Positions 15,705 through 24,060 of a DNA stretch of 64,000 bases are shown here, piece by piece. The notes under the pieces were generated by a model. That model was not told where the DNA came from and ran no database searches. It saw only the letters and a list, made by a program, of their open reading frames with translations. Position numbers and translations under genes: made by a program. Within the stretch, counting starts at the first letter, position 1. Each line of letters begins with the position of its first letter. The stretch spans positions 62,001 to 126,000 of the forward strand of contig DAIMZI010000002.1 in the NCBI GenBank assembly GCA_036734025.1, given 5' to 3'. The stretch comes from DAIMZI01 sp036734025 (lineage in GTDB: Bacteria > Pseudomonadota > Alphaproteobacteria > Rhizobiales > Rhodomicrobiaceae).

Positions 15705-17612
15705 TCAGTCGACGAGGCCGGCTTCGGTCCCCTCGACACCGGCCAACTCGCTGTGCAGTGCCCTCATCCGCTGGAAGTTTTCTTCCGACTGATCATCGGC
15801 GTAGGCGCGCTCGGCCAAGGCCAACTCCTGTTTCAGATCCGTGATCTTGCGGTGCAAGGCAATCAAATGACGCCAGGCCGCCGTCACCGTTTCCCGGGAA
15901 GCGCCAAGACGCAAATTGGCGTCACCACCATGTGAAATCGTGCGCGCCGCCCGCTCGGCAATTTCATCCTTACCCGACCTTTTGAGGTGATGCCGCAGGC
16001 TGTCTTTGTCAAGAGGATTCAGCTCCAGATGAGCGGCGATGACCGCATCGCGCAACTCGCGTAGCGGCGCACTTTCCAGGTACAGCGCACAGGCTTCTTC
16101 CGCCATGTCATCGAGCAGCCATGGATGTTCCATCAGCGCCGTCATGATCAAGGCTTCACGCTGTGACATCAGCGGATTTGTCTGCGCCCACAGACTGCTT
16201 TTCATCAGGCTCTCGCTGGGGCCGGCCGCGGCGCCTGCCTGATATCCCTGCTGGGGGCCATGGCCGCGAGGCCCCGCGCGCCGGCGCCCGTCGCCGCTGG
16301 TGTTCCGCCACGCTCTCGCGCCAGTGCGAGGCGCGCCCGATGCCCTGAACATCTCGAACGCGCGGCGCTTCATGTCGCGCAGATAATGACCGCGCACGCT
16401 TGGCTCGGCGATCGTGCCGACAAGTGACTCCAGCCGGCGTTCCAGGGCCGCGCGCCGTTCCGGCGTTGTCCATTCGCCAAGTTCGACTTCCTTGGACCAC
16501 AGGACATCAACCAGCGATCTGGCGCTCCCCAGCGCCTGCGACATGGCTTCGGCACCGCGCTCGCGGATGAGATCATCCGGATCAAGCCCGTCGGGGAGAA
16601 ACGCAAAGCGCAGGCTGCGCCCCGGCGACAGCATCGGCAATGCGGTTTCCAGCGCGCGGTAGGCCGCCTTGGTGCCGGCTGCATCGCCGTCAAAGCACAA
16701 GGTCGGCTCAGGCGCGAACCGCCACAGCAGCTTGATCTGCGCCTGAGTGAGCGCGGTGCCCAGCGGTGCGACCGCATGGGCAAAGCCCGCTGCGGCTAGC
16801 GCTATCACATCCATATAGCCTTCAGCGACGATCACCTCGCCGCGATCATGCGCCGGCGTGCGGGCTTGGGCCGCGTTGAACAGCACATCGCCCTTGTGAA
16901 ACAGCGGCGTCTCCGGCGAGTTGAGATATTTCGCGCGCTGATCGGCATCGAGCGCACGCCCGCCAAACGCGATGACCCGTCCGCGCAGATCGGTGATCGG
17001 GAAGATCACGCGGTGGCTGAACCGGTCATAGGGCGTGGTGATGTCTTCCCCGGCGATGATCATGCCCGCGCTGGCCATGTCCGCCTCGCTGAAGCCGCTC
17101 GACGCGAGATGACGGCGCAGGGCCTGACGGTCGCGTGGCGCATAGCCCAGGCGAAAGCGCGCAATTATCTCATCGCTCAGGCCGCGCCTGTCCCGCAGAT
17201 AATCGCTGGCTTCGCGCCCCTGCCCTTCATCGAGGCATGCCTGAAACCAGGCGCAGGACATCTCCATCAGCCTGTAGAGCCGGTCGCGCTCGGCTTCGCG
17301 CACCTCCTCGCGCTCGCTCGGCTGGGGCAAGGCTACACCGGCCTCGCGCGCCAGTTGCTCCACGGCTTCGGGAAAGGACAGGCCTTGCGTCTTCATCACG
17401 AAAGTGAAGATGTCGCCATGCTCGCCTGTGGCAAAGCAATGATAAAAGCCCTTCTGGTCGTTGACCGTGAAGGACGGCGTCTTTTCCGTCTTGAACGGCG
17501 ACAAGCCGACGAATTCACGCCCCTGCCGGCGCAGCGTCACCTTGCTGCCCACCACGCCGGAAACGGGCAGGCGCGCGCGGATATCGTCAAGTAGGTGCGG
17601 CGGAAATTTCAT
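15705..17612 (-). CDS. dnaG: DNA primase DnaG
   Basis: DnaG makes RNA primers at the replication fork. The 635-residue protein has the N-terminal CHC2 zinc-finger fold, the catalytic core with the TOPRIM motifs VAEGYMD and LCFDGDAAGTKAA, and a C-terminal DnaB-interacting domain. The zinc ligands are eroded: the positions that usually read C-H-C-C are S38, K41, C59 and T62, so only one remains. I recall similar loss in other alphaproteobacterial primases. A low-complexity G/R/A-rich linker lies near residues 440-470. The gene is upstream of rpoD on the same strand. Confidence 0.96.
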   Translation of the reverse strand: MKFPPHLLDDIRARLPVSGVVGSKVTLRRQGREFVGLSPFKTEKTPSFTVNDQKGFYHCFATGEHGDIFTFVMKTQGLSFPEAVEQLAREAGVALPQPSEREEVREAERDRLYRLMEMSCAWFQACLDEGQGREASDYLRDRRGLSDEIIARFRLGYAPRDRQALRRHLASSGFSEADMASAGMIIAGEDITTPYDRFSHRVIFPITDLRGRVIAFGGRALDADQRAKYLNSPETPLFHKGDVLFNAAQARTPAHDRGEVIVAEGYMDVIALAAAGFAHAVAPLGTALTQAQIKLLWRFAPEPTLCFDGDAAGTKAAYRALETALPMLSPGRSLRFAFLPDGLDPDDLIRERGAEAMSQALGSARSLVDVLWSKEVELGEWTTPERRAALERRLESLVGTIAEPSVRGHYLRDMKRRAFEMFRASGAPRTGARAWRNTSGDGRRRAGPRGHGPQQGYQAGAAAGPSESLMKSSLWAQTNPLMSQREALIMTALMEHPWLLDDMAEEACALYLESAPLRELRDAVIAAHLELNPLDKDSLRHHLKRSGKDEIAERAARTISHGGDANLRLGASRETVTAAWRHLIALHRKITDLKQELALAERAYADDQSEENFQRMRALHSELAGVEGTEAGLVD

Positions 17613-17739
17613 GGGTACTCGGAGTTGGGTTCATGTCAACCGAGCTGATCATGGGCCGATTCGCGCGATGTGCGGGGGGTGTGGAAAAAGCCCTGTGGCT
17701 TGCGGGAACAACGTGGGAGAACCAGAGCAGGCGCGAAGA

Positions 17740-18621
17740 CTAATCGCCCTCGCGCGCGGCGATTGCATCGGCCAGCGTCACGGTGCGCCGCGCCATCTCG
17801 GCGTGCAGCCGTTCAACCATACGCCCGTTCAGCGAAATCGCCCCCTTGCCCGCATTTTCAGGCTGTTCGAATGCATCGATGATGGCTCGGGCCTGGGTGA
17901 TCTCGTGCTCGCCTGGCGAGAATATCTCGTTGCACGGGCCGATCTGGCCGGGGTGGATCAACGTCTTGCCGTCCATGCCGAGCACCCGCCCCTGTGCGCA
18001 TTCATCGCGAAAGCCCGCCTCATCGGCGAAATCGTTGAACACGCCGTCAATGATCTCAAGCCCATAAGCGCGCGCAGCCGCCACGCAGGTCGAGAGCCAG
18101 CCGAGCATGGGCAGGCGACCGGGCACGATCGCGGCACGGGTCTCCTTGGCCAGATCATTCGTGCCCATGACGAACACCATCAGCCGATTGCGCTCCGCGC
18201 CTGCCGCAGCAGCGAGCGCGCGGGCGCGCAGAACCGCCAGCGGCGTCTCCATCATCGCCCACAAGTCCAGACCGGGCCGAGCAACGAATTCTTCCAGCCG
18301 CGCGCGCACCGCGACCAGCCCGTCAATCGATTGCACCTTGGGAATGAGCAGCGCATCCGCGCGGGCCCCGCTCATCGCGCGCAGATCATCAAGCCCCCAG
18401 GGCGACTCAATGGTATTGATGCGAACGACGATCTCGCGCCGACCGAAGCCGCCCTGCGCCAGCGCCGCAACCACCTCGTTCCGCGCGCGCTCTTTTGCGT
18501 CCGGCGCAACCGAGTCTTCCAGATCGAGAATGATACAATCTGCAGGGAGCGAGCGGGCCTTGTCGAGCGCGCGGGCATTTGATCCTGGCACATAGAGCAC
18601 GCTGCGGCGGGGTCTGATCAC
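17740..18621 (-). CDS. CitE/HpcH-HpaI family CoA-ester lyase
   Basis: The 293-residue TIM-barrel protein belongs to the citrate lyase beta-subunit-like family, whose members cleave or hydrolyse malyl-CoA, citramalyl-CoA or related esters. The family marks are RSVLYVPGSNARALDKA at the N-terminus, the acidic ILDLEDSVAPDAK segment, the IPKVQ strand, MMETP with the metal-binding glutamate, MGTNDLAKE and LIHPGQI. The start is GTG at 18621, preceded by GGAG at seven bases. The exact substrate cannot be told from the sequence; a (S)-malyl-CoA thioesterase or lyase is the likely range. It is near dnaG but not evidently in its operon. Confidence 0.85.
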   Translation of the reverse strand: MIRPRRSVLYVPGSNARALDKARSLPADCIILDLEDSVAPDAKERARNEVVAALAQGGFGRREIVVRINTIESPWGLDDLRAMSGARADALLIPKVQSIDGLVAVRARLEEFVARPGLDLWAMMETPLAVLRARALAAAAGAERNRLMVFVMGTNDLAKETRAAIVPGRLPMLGWLSTCVAAARAYGLEIIDGVFNDFADEAGFRDECAQGRVLGMDGKTLIHPGQIGPCNEIFSPGEHEITQARAIIDAFEQPENAGKGAISLNGRMVERLHAEMARRTVTLADAIAAREGD

Positions 18622-18728
18622 AATGGGGCTCCGGACTTGGCTAAACTGTGCCCAAGTCTGCCCGCTGGGCGCGCCACTGGCAACCGCGCCGGTGGGTCAT
18701 CCCCATGCCCGTACCGAGCGTGGCCGGA

Positions 18729-18842
18729 TCAATCCTTGCGGCGGCTGTTGCGAAAGATGGAGTTCACATAATAGGCGATGGCGTAGATGACGGCAGGAGC
18801 AAGGATGAACAGAAAAAGCACGTAAAAAAGCAATTCAAGCAT
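18729..18842 (-). CDS. Small single-pass membrane protein (37 residues)
   Basis: A 38-codon frame starting at the ATG at 18842 encodes a protein with one membrane segment, LLFYVLFLFILAPAVIYAIA, followed by YYVNSIFRNSRRKD. The positive C-terminal end suggests that it stays in the cytoplasm. A GGGGGT stretch lies upstream of the start. The hydrophobic core followed by a basic tail is unlikely to arise by chance in such GC-rich DNA. I do not recognise the family. Confidence 0.6.
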   Translation of the reverse strand: MLELLFYVLFLFILAPAVIYAIAYYVNSIFRNSRRKD

Positions 18843-18921
18843 GAGCTGACCCCCGACATGTGAATGTAACTATGGAAACGCAACTGGCGCGGCGTTTGGA
18901 CCTGCGGCGGTTTGGCGCAGA

Positions 18922-19299
18922 TCAGACGCGCCTGGCGACAAAACGCTGGAGGCGCGGGCGCACGCGCAGGAACAGGTCATAGCCGCGGTCGAGCAGCCAG
19001 CGGCTTGGCGCGTTGTCGGCGATGAGGCCAAGCCAGCGGAAGGCGCGCAAGGCTTTCCATATCTCGATAAAGCCTGCGGCGCCGATGCGCAGGCTGCCGT
19101 CGGGCATGACGACGTGAAAGCGGGCCTTGGCACTCGCCGCGTTCACGCCGCAAACCTCTACGCCGTCCGGAGCAGTGCTGATATCGCGCCATTCCAGCCG
19201 GTCCGCGCCGCGCAAACGACGGTAGAACGCGATCTCGCGCACGCACAGCGGACATGCGCCGTCGTAAAGCACGGTCGGTTTGTTGATTGCATCTGCCAT
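18922..19299 (-). CDS. DCC-family thiol-disulfide oxidoreductase-like protein (DUF393)
   Basis: The 125-residue product has the hallmark N-terminal LYDGACPLC motif, with the CxxC pair at C16 and C19, followed by the family pattern FYRRLRGADRLEW, an RFHVVMPDG strand and a WKALRAFRWLG helix. DCC1-like proteins are predicted thioredoxin-fold oxidoreductases of unclear role. I chose the ATG at 19299 because the DCC domain begins there; the frame stays open far upstream, but that part is the shadow of the pyridoxal kinase gene. It is divergent from pdxY. Confidence 0.85.
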   Translation of the reverse strand: MADAINKPTVLYDGACPLCVREIAFYRRLRGADRLEWRDISTAPDGVEVCGVNAASAKARFHVVMPDGSLRIGAAGFIEIWKALRAFRWLGLIADNAPSRWLLDRGYDLFLRVRPRLQRFVARRV

Positions 19300-19398
19300 G
19301 CTAGGAGTATTTTCCAGCGAAGTGGTCTTCCGGTTCGCGTCGCGAAAGTGCGACAACTCAAGAAGAGATTCGCACCCGGCGCGCTTTTGGATCAGCCC

Positions 19399-20412
19399 AT
19401 GCCCACCGTCCTCGCCATTTCCTCGCAGGTCGTCCATGGCCATGTCGGCAATTCGGCGTCGGTCTTCGTGCTGCGCCGGCTGGGCGTGCATGTGTTGCCG
19501 GTTCCGACGATCGTGCTGTCGAGCCACCCCGGCATCAGCCCCCACGCCATACAGCACATTGCCCCGGACATGCTCGACGAGATGCTGAGCGCGCTGGCGG
19601 CGAACGGCTGGCTGGAGCGGCTCGACGCGGTGCAGACCGGCTATCTGCCGAGCGCGGCACACGTGGCCGTGGCGGCGAAGTGGGTCAAGCGGCTGCGCGA
19701 TGCGGGCGTGCTTTACGTGTGCGACCCGATCATCGGCGACGCGCCGGCGGGGCTGTACGTGCCGGAGGACTGCGCGCGGGCTATCGGCGAGGCGCTGTTG
19801 CCGCTGGCCGATGTCGCCACGCCCAACCGCTTTGAGTTGGGCTGGTTCGCGGGCGGTAGAATAGCGGATGTGGCTGGCGCGGTGGCGGCGGCGAGGCGGT
19901 TGCCGGCGCGGTGCGTGCTGGCCACGTCCTGCCCTGTGGAGATGGCAGAGCGCATTGCGAAAAAGCCTGTCCCGGACACGATCCGGGATGGGAACCGGTT
20001 TTCTGATCAAGATGCGCGTCAAAAAAACGAGAGAGCGCGCGCGTCAGGTTCTGTCGAAGCTGAAACCAAGCTCGCGAACGTGCTGGTGGCGGAGGCGGGC
20101 GCGTGGCGCACGGAGGTCGGCGCGCATGAGCGGGCTATCCCCGGTGCGGGGGACTTTTTCGCCGCGCTGTGGCTGGCGCATGTCCTGGGCGCGGCGCATG
20201 TCTTGGGCGCGGCGCAGTCCCAGCAAAAGTGGGAACCGGTTTTGCGGTTCGGGATTGCGACCGAACAAGACGTGAGCCGCGTCACGGCCCTGGCGCTGGC
20301 GACGGCGGGCACGCAAGCCGCGATCGCCGCGAGCGGCGGCGAAGGCATCGACATCGTCGGCACGCAGGACTTATGGACCGTGCCACAGCCCTGGCCAGTC
20401 GTTTCGGCCTGA
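19399..20412 (+). CDS. pdxY: Pyridoxal kinase with repeat-derived insertions
   Basis: PdxY/PdxK phosphorylates pyridoxal with ATP in the salvage of vitamin B6. The N-terminal VLAISSQVVHGHVGNSA, the YVCDPIIGD segment, the TPNRFEL motif and the anion-hole GAGDFFAALW near residue 250 identify the family. The product is 337 residues, about 50 longer than the usual 285. The extra length lies in a segment of roughly 30 residues after AERIAKK (about 19963-20060) and one of about 20 residues after HVLGAAHVLGAA (20215-20280). Both inserts contain the shared DNA motif GGGAACCGGTTTT. An 18-base tandem duplication gives the repeated HVLGAA. The reading frame stays open, so activity may be kept. Confidence 0.85.
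   Translation: MPTVLAISSQVVHGHVGNSASVFVLRRLGVHVLPVPTIVLSSHPGISPHAIQHIAPDMLDEMLSALAANGWLERLDAVQTGYLPSAAHVAVAAKWVKRLRDAGVLYVCDPIIGDAPAGLYVPEDCARAIGEALLPLADVATPNRFELGWFAGGRIADVAGAVAAARRLPARCVLATSCPVEMAERIAKKPVPDTIRDGNRFSDQDARQKNERARASGSVEAETKLANVLVAEAGAWRTEVGAHERAIPGAGDFFAALWLAHVLGAAHVLGAAQSQQKWEPVLRFGIATEQDVSRVTALALATAGTQAAIAASGGEGIDIVGTQDLWTVPQPWPVVSA
19970..20046. repeat. Palindromic repeat inserted in pdxY
   Basis: TCCCGGA (19970-19976) pairs with TCCGGGA (19982-19988), followed by GGGAACCGGTTTT at 19990-20002 and a TGATCAAGATGCGCG stretch. The pattern of a small palindrome followed by AACCGGTTTT and GATCAAGATGCGC is that of the short extragenic repeats common in alphaproteobacteria. Here it lies inside a gene and keeps the frame. 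Confidence 0.6.
20179..20214 (+). repeat. 18-base tandem duplication in pdxY
   Basis: Two adjacent copies of an 18-base unit starting CATGTC (20179-20196 and 20197-20214) differ at one base and encode HVLGAA twice. Confidence 0.85.
20221..20262. repeat. Second AACCGGTTTT repeat in pdxY
   Basis: AAAGTGGGAACCGGTTTTGC at 20225-20244 carries the same GGGAACCGGTTTT core found at 19990 and continues into GGTTCGGG. It encodes an insert in the kinase that has no counterpart in normal family members. Confidence 0.55.
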
Positions 20413-20437
20413 TCACAGCCGCGCCGGGCATCTCCGC

Positions 20438-21028
20438 TCAAACCTGCGCCAGCTCGGCATACCGCGCCAGAAACGCCGCCTGCGCCGTGCCCACATCCCA
20501 AGGCTGAAAGCTGGCCAGACACGCTGTATGCTCGGGCGACAAGCCACGCGGCTTGCCAAAGTAGCGGCTGGCCTCGGCCGGCGAAAAGCCCGCCAGATGG
20601 CGCGCCTCGAAATAGGCCATGATCCGGTCGGCGCGCTTGATCGTCCGCGTCACATAAGTCGGCAGCGCGGGCGGCAGGCCAAAGCGCAGATGGATCGCTT
20701 CGAGCAAGCGGTTTTCCACCGCTTTGTAGTCAGACCCGATTGCCGCCTTGAACGGGCTGATCAGGTCGCCGACGACATATTCGGGCGCATCATGCAGCAG
20801 CGTCGCCAGCCGCCAGCGATCCGGCCAGCCCGGGCGCAGCATCATCATCGCCTGCTCGACATGCAGCGAATGCTGCGCCACCGACAGCGCATGCGGCCCC
20901 AGCGTCTGGCCGTTCCAGCGCGCCACCCGCGCCAGCCCGTGAGCGATGTCCTCGATCTCGACATCGAGCGGCGAGGGATCGAGCACATCAAGCCGGCGCC
21001 CCGACAGCATGCGCTGCCAGGCCCGCAC
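20438..21028 (-). CDS. HD-domain phosphohydrolase (YfbR-like)
   Basis: The 196-residue protein is an HD-domain hydrolase related to the YfbR 5'-deoxynucleotidase group. Ligand residues are visible in SVAQHSLHV, LLHDAPEYVVGDLISPFK (the HD pair) and IKRADRIMAYFE. The N-terminal AWQRMLSGRRLDVLDPSP block is typical of the alphaproteobacterial members. The marked start is GTG at 21028; a few in-frame codons upstream (to an ATT) could also belong to it. It is convergent with pdxY and follows tag on the same strand after 51 bases. Confidence 0.85.
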   Translation of the reverse strand: MRAWQRMLSGRRLDVLDPSPLDVEIEDIAHGLARVARWNGQTLGPHALSVAQHSLHVEQAMMMLRPGWPDRWRLATLLHDAPEYVVGDLISPFKAAIGSDYKAVENRLLEAIHLRFGLPPALPTYVTRTIKRADRIMAYFEARHLAGFSPAEASRYFGKPRGLSPEHTACLASFQPWDVGTAQAAFLARYAELAQV

Positions 21029-21079
21029 GCGGGGATCGCGTTGTGACGGCTTGAGCGCAGTGTGAATGGGCGCACCTCA

Positions 21080-21667
21080 TCAAATGCGGGCCAACCGCGC
21101 GCAGGCCTCGTGGCGCGGACAGCCCGTGATGTGATCATTCACCAGCCCGACGGACTGCATGAACGCATAGGCCGTGGTCGGGCCGACGAAAGCAAACCCG
21201 TCAGCCTTCAGCGCCTTGGCAAGGGTCGCGCTCAGCGGTGTCGATGACGGGATGTCTGCGGGATCGTTAAACCGATTCTGCACCGCCACGCCATCGACGA
21301 AGCCCCACAGATAATCGGCAAAGCTCCCACGCTCGCGAAGCCGCAGCAGGGCGCGGGCATTGCCGATCACGGCTTCGATCTTGGCGCGGTTGCGGATGAT
21401 GCCGGGATCGCCCATCAGCGCCGCGATTTTCGTGCCGTCATAGCGGGCGACGCGCTGCGGATCGAAACCGTCGAAGGCGGTGTTGAAATGCTCGCGCTTG
21501 CGCAGGATCGTCAGCCACGACAGCCCCGACTGGAAGGCTTCCAGGCACAGCTTTTCAAACAGCGCCCGGTCATCGCGCTTGGGCACGCCCCATTCCTCGT
21601 CGTGATAGGCGATGTAAAGCGGATCAGACGTCGCCCAGGCACAACGCAGCATCGCCCCCGGCGTCAT
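21080..21667 (-). CDS. tag: DNA-3-methyladenine glycosylase I
   Basis: Tag removes 3-methyladenine from alkylated DNA as the first step of base excision repair. The 195-residue protein has the zinc ligands C9, H22, H179 and C183 at the same spacing as the E. coli enzyme, and E43 in the CLEAFQSGLSW motif at the position of its conserved E38. The motif WLTILRKRE follows. Its ATG overlaps the stop of the upstream ygfZ-like gene by four bases (ATGA), so the two are co-translated. Confidence 0.95.
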   Translation of the reverse strand: MTPGAMLRCAWATSDPLYIAYHDEEWGVPKRDDRALFEKLCLEAFQSGLSWLTILRKREHFNTAFDGFDPQRVARYDGTKIAALMGDPGIIRNRAKIEAVIGNARALLRLRERGSFADYLWGFVDGVAVQNRFNDPADIPSSTPLSATLAKALKADGFAFVGPTTAYAFMQSVGLVNDHITGCPRHEACARLARI

Positions 21668-22554
21668 GATGCAGCCGCAGGCGCGGGCAGATCGAACCCC
21701 GCCCAGTCGGGTCGGCGCAAGGCGACGCTCACGTCACCCGCGATGATCGGCTCGCCCTTGAGCAGCGCCTCGCCGGTGCGGTCGATACGGACCAGGGCCA
21801 GCGCCATGTTTCCCGCAACCGAGCCAAGCTCGCCAAGCGCCTTCTCGCCGGCGCTCACGGACATCCCCGATTGCAGCGGCTGATCCGCCGTGACGATGAG
21901 GAAACGCTTGCGCGCCGTACCCCGGTGATGCATGCGCGAGACGACCTCCTGACCGACATAACAGCCTTTCTTGAAATCGACCCCGCCCAGCAGATCAAGA
22001 CACGCGTCATGGGCAAAAATCTCACCGACGCCATAGTCCAGCCCGCCTTCGGGCACGCCGAGCGCGATGCGGTGCGCGTGATAATCGGCCTCATCCACAT
22101 GCGCGCACGCGTTGGGCAGCGCCTGGCCCATATCGGATAAATGAGCAATGAAGCGCCAACCCAGCGGGGCCAGGCGCGGGTCTTGCCACACCGCGATCAG
22201 GCCGCCATCATGCGGCACTTGAGCCGCAGCCCCCCATACGGCGCCAACGCGCATGTCAGGCAGCGGCCCCTCGATGCCCACCTTGGCGCGCAGCCGGTAA
22301 AAGCCGAGCCGTTTGGCAAGTTCACCTGCCATCTCGGCACGACAATCGAGCAGAAAGCCGCCCGCAGCGCGGACGATGTGAAAATCGAAAAGCAGCTTGC
22401 CCTGTGGGCTGAGCAGCCCGGCAAAGACCGCATCGCCGGGCTGCAGCCCGCTCACCCGCACGCTCACCAGCCCGTTGAGGAAATCTCCGGCGGCTTCACC
22501 ATCCACGCGCAGCACCGCGCGACTTTCCAGGATCGCCTGCTGACACTCACTCAT
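21664..22554 (-). CDS. ygfZ: YgfZ/GcvT-like folate-binding protein
   Basis: The 296-residue protein belongs to the YgfZ family, folate-binding proteins that support the assembly or repair of certain iron-sulfur enzymes. The family signature KGCYVGQE is present with C198, next to a DFKKG lead-in and the following SRMHHRGTARKR. The N-terminal ALLSPQGKLLFDF strand-turn-strand is also typical. It is upstream of tag and overlaps it by four bases. A 24-base triple tandem repeat lies immediately upstream. Confidence 0.9.
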   Translation of the reverse strand: MSECQQAILESRAVLRVDGEAAGDFLNGLVSVRVSGLQPGDAVFAGLLSPQGKLLFDFHIVRAAGGFLLDCRAEMAGELAKRLGFYRLRAKVGIEGPLPDMRVGAVWGAAAQVPHDGGLIAVWQDPRLAPLGWRFIAHLSDMGQALPNACAHVDEADYHAHRIALGVPEGGLDYGVGEIFAHDACLDLLGGVDFKKGCYVGQEVVSRMHHRGTARKRFLIVTADQPLQSGMSVSAGEKALGELGSVAGNMALALVRIDRTGEALLKGEPIIAGDVSVALRRPDWAGFDLPAPAAAS

Positions 22555-22566
22555 TCCTGCCTCATT

Positions 22567-22638
22567 GCTCTGGCGCTACGCTTGCCCTTGGCTCTGGCGC
22601 CACGCTTGCCCTTGGCTCTGGCGCCACGCTTGCCCTTG
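22567..22638. repeat. Three tandem copies of a 24-base unit
   Basis: Copies at 22567-22590, 22591-22614 and 22615-22638 begin GCTCTGGCG and end GCTTGCCCTTG, with only one base different, in the first copy. The array lies in the divergent spacer between the ygfZ-like gene and pyrC, starting 12 bases from the ygfZ start. Because the period is a multiple of three, it reads as an eight-residue repeat in every frame. Confidence 0.9.
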
Positions 22639-22713
22639 CCCCGGCGCGCATGATTGCGTATGCGGGACATCCCGGCAAGCCCGCTTGCTGCACACCAACC
22701 AGGAGCCCACATC

Positions 22714-24060
22714 ATGCCCGCGCGCCATGACCTGATCATCAGGGGCGGCACGCTCGTCAATCACGACGGGATCGCGCAAGCCGACCTGGGCATCTCCGAG
22801 GGGCGGATCGCGGCGCTGGGCGCGCTTGAGGGCGCGGATGCAGCCCAGGTTATCGACGCCAGCGGGCTGCATGTCCTGCCGGGCGTCATCGACACGCATG
22901 TGCATTTTCGCGAGCCGGGTCTGGAGCACAAGGAAGACCTGGCGACCGGCAGCCGCGCGGCGGTGCTTGGTGGCGTTACCGCAGTGTTCGAAATGCCCAA
23001 CACGAAGCCGCCAACAGTTGACGCGGCAACCCTTGAGGACAAGCTGGCGCGCGCGCGTGGCCGCATGTACTGCGACCATGCGTTTTATGTGGGCGCGACA
23101 CGCGACAATATCGACAGCCTCGCCGGCCTTGAGCGGCTTGCGGGCGTGGCGGGCATCAAGGTGTTCATCGGCTCATCCACCGGCAACCTGCTGGTCTCGG
23201 AGGAACCCGATGTGCGCCTCATCCTGCAAAGCCTGTCACGGCGCGCCGCGTTTCATTGCGAGGACGAGGCGCGGCTTCAGGCGCGGGTCGGCGAGCGGCG
23301 CACTGGCGAGCCGGCCACCCATGCGACATGGCGCGACGCGCGCGCGGCGCTGAATGCGACGCAGATGCTGCTGCGGCTGGCGCGCGAGACGGGCGGGCGG
23401 GTCCATGTGCTTCATGTCACCAGCGCCGATGAGATCGCGCCTCTGGCAGGCGCCAGGGATGTCGCCACCGCCGAAGTGACGGTTCACCATCTCTCGCTGT
23501 GCGCGCCAAAAGCCTACGAGCGGCTGGGCACGCTTGCGCAGATCAATCCGCCGATCCGCGATGCCGCGCACCAGGCCGCGCTATGGGCCGGACTGCGCGC
23601 CGGCGTGTTCGACACGATCGGTTCGGACCACGCACCGCACACGCTGGAGGAAAAGGAGCAGCCCTATCCAGCCTCGCCTTCGGGCATGACGGGCGTGCAG
23701 ACGCTGGTGCCGGTGATGCTCGATCATGTGAATGCCGGCCGGCTGTCGCTGGAGCGTTTCGTCGATCTGACCAGCCATGGCCCGCAGCGTGTCTATGGCA
23801 TCGCCGGCAAGGGACGCATCGCGCTTGGCTATGACGCCGATCTGACCATCGTCGACATGCAGATGGAGCGCGAGATCACCGATGACTGGATCGCCAGCCG
23901 GTCCGGCTGGACGCCCTATGCGGGGATGCGGGTGCGCGGCTGGCCGCAAGCCACCATCATCCGCGGGCTGATCGTCATGCGCGACGGCGAGATCATAGCG
24001 CCGCCATCGGGCCGGCCCGTGCGGTTTCAGGAGACGCTGCGGCCTCATTCATCATCGTGA
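22714..24060 (+). CDS. pyrC: Dihydroorotase
   Basis: The 448-residue enzyme closes carbamoyl aspartate to dihydroorotate in pyrimidine synthesis. It is a class I amidohydrolase: the metal site DTHVHFREPG gives H62 and H64, the bridging lysine is in GIKVFIGSSTGN, later histidines are in FHCEDE and HVLHVTS, and the catalytic aspartate is in GSDHAPHTLEEKE. Residues ASPSGMTGVQT follow, as in the class. The ATG at 22714 has an AGGAG nine bases before it, which decides the start over the upstream ATGs. No pyrB lies next to it. Its 3' end overlaps the converging hypothetical gene by 16 bases. Confidence 0.92.
   Translation: MPARHDLIIRGGTLVNHDGIAQADLGISEGRIAALGALEGADAAQVIDASGLHVLPGVIDTHVHFREPGLEHKEDLATGSRAAVLGGVTAVFEMPNTKPPTVDAATLEDKLARARGRMYCDHAFYVGATRDNIDSLAGLERLAGVAGIKVFIGSSTGNLLVSEEPDVRLILQSLSRRAAFHCEDEARLQARVGERRTGEPATHATWRDARAALNATQMLLRLARETGGRVHVLHVTSADEIAPLAGARDVATAEVTVHHLSLCAPKAYERLGTLAQINPPIRDAAHQAALWAGLRAGVFDTIGSDHAPHTLEEKEQPYPASPSGMTGVQTLVPVMLDHVNAGRLSLERFVDLTSHGPQRVYGIAGKGRIALGYDADLTIVDMQMEREITDDWIASRSGWTPYAGMRVRGWPQATIIRGLIVMRDGEIIAPPSGRPVRFQETLRPHSSS

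Noticed and set aside
17461..18582. Plus-strand open frame of 373 codons across dnaG start and the CitE-like gene
   Set aside because: It spans the opposite strand of two real genes and their spacer and shows no domain.
19300..20022. N-terminal extension of the DCC-protein frame
   Set aside because: The extension lies opposite pdxY and is histidine/arginine-rich; the DCC domain starts cleanly at the ATG at 19299.
22551..22760. Minus-strand frame with a basic eight-residue repeat
   Set aside because: It is produced by the 24-base tandem repeat, overlaps the pyrC start, and has no supported ribosome site.
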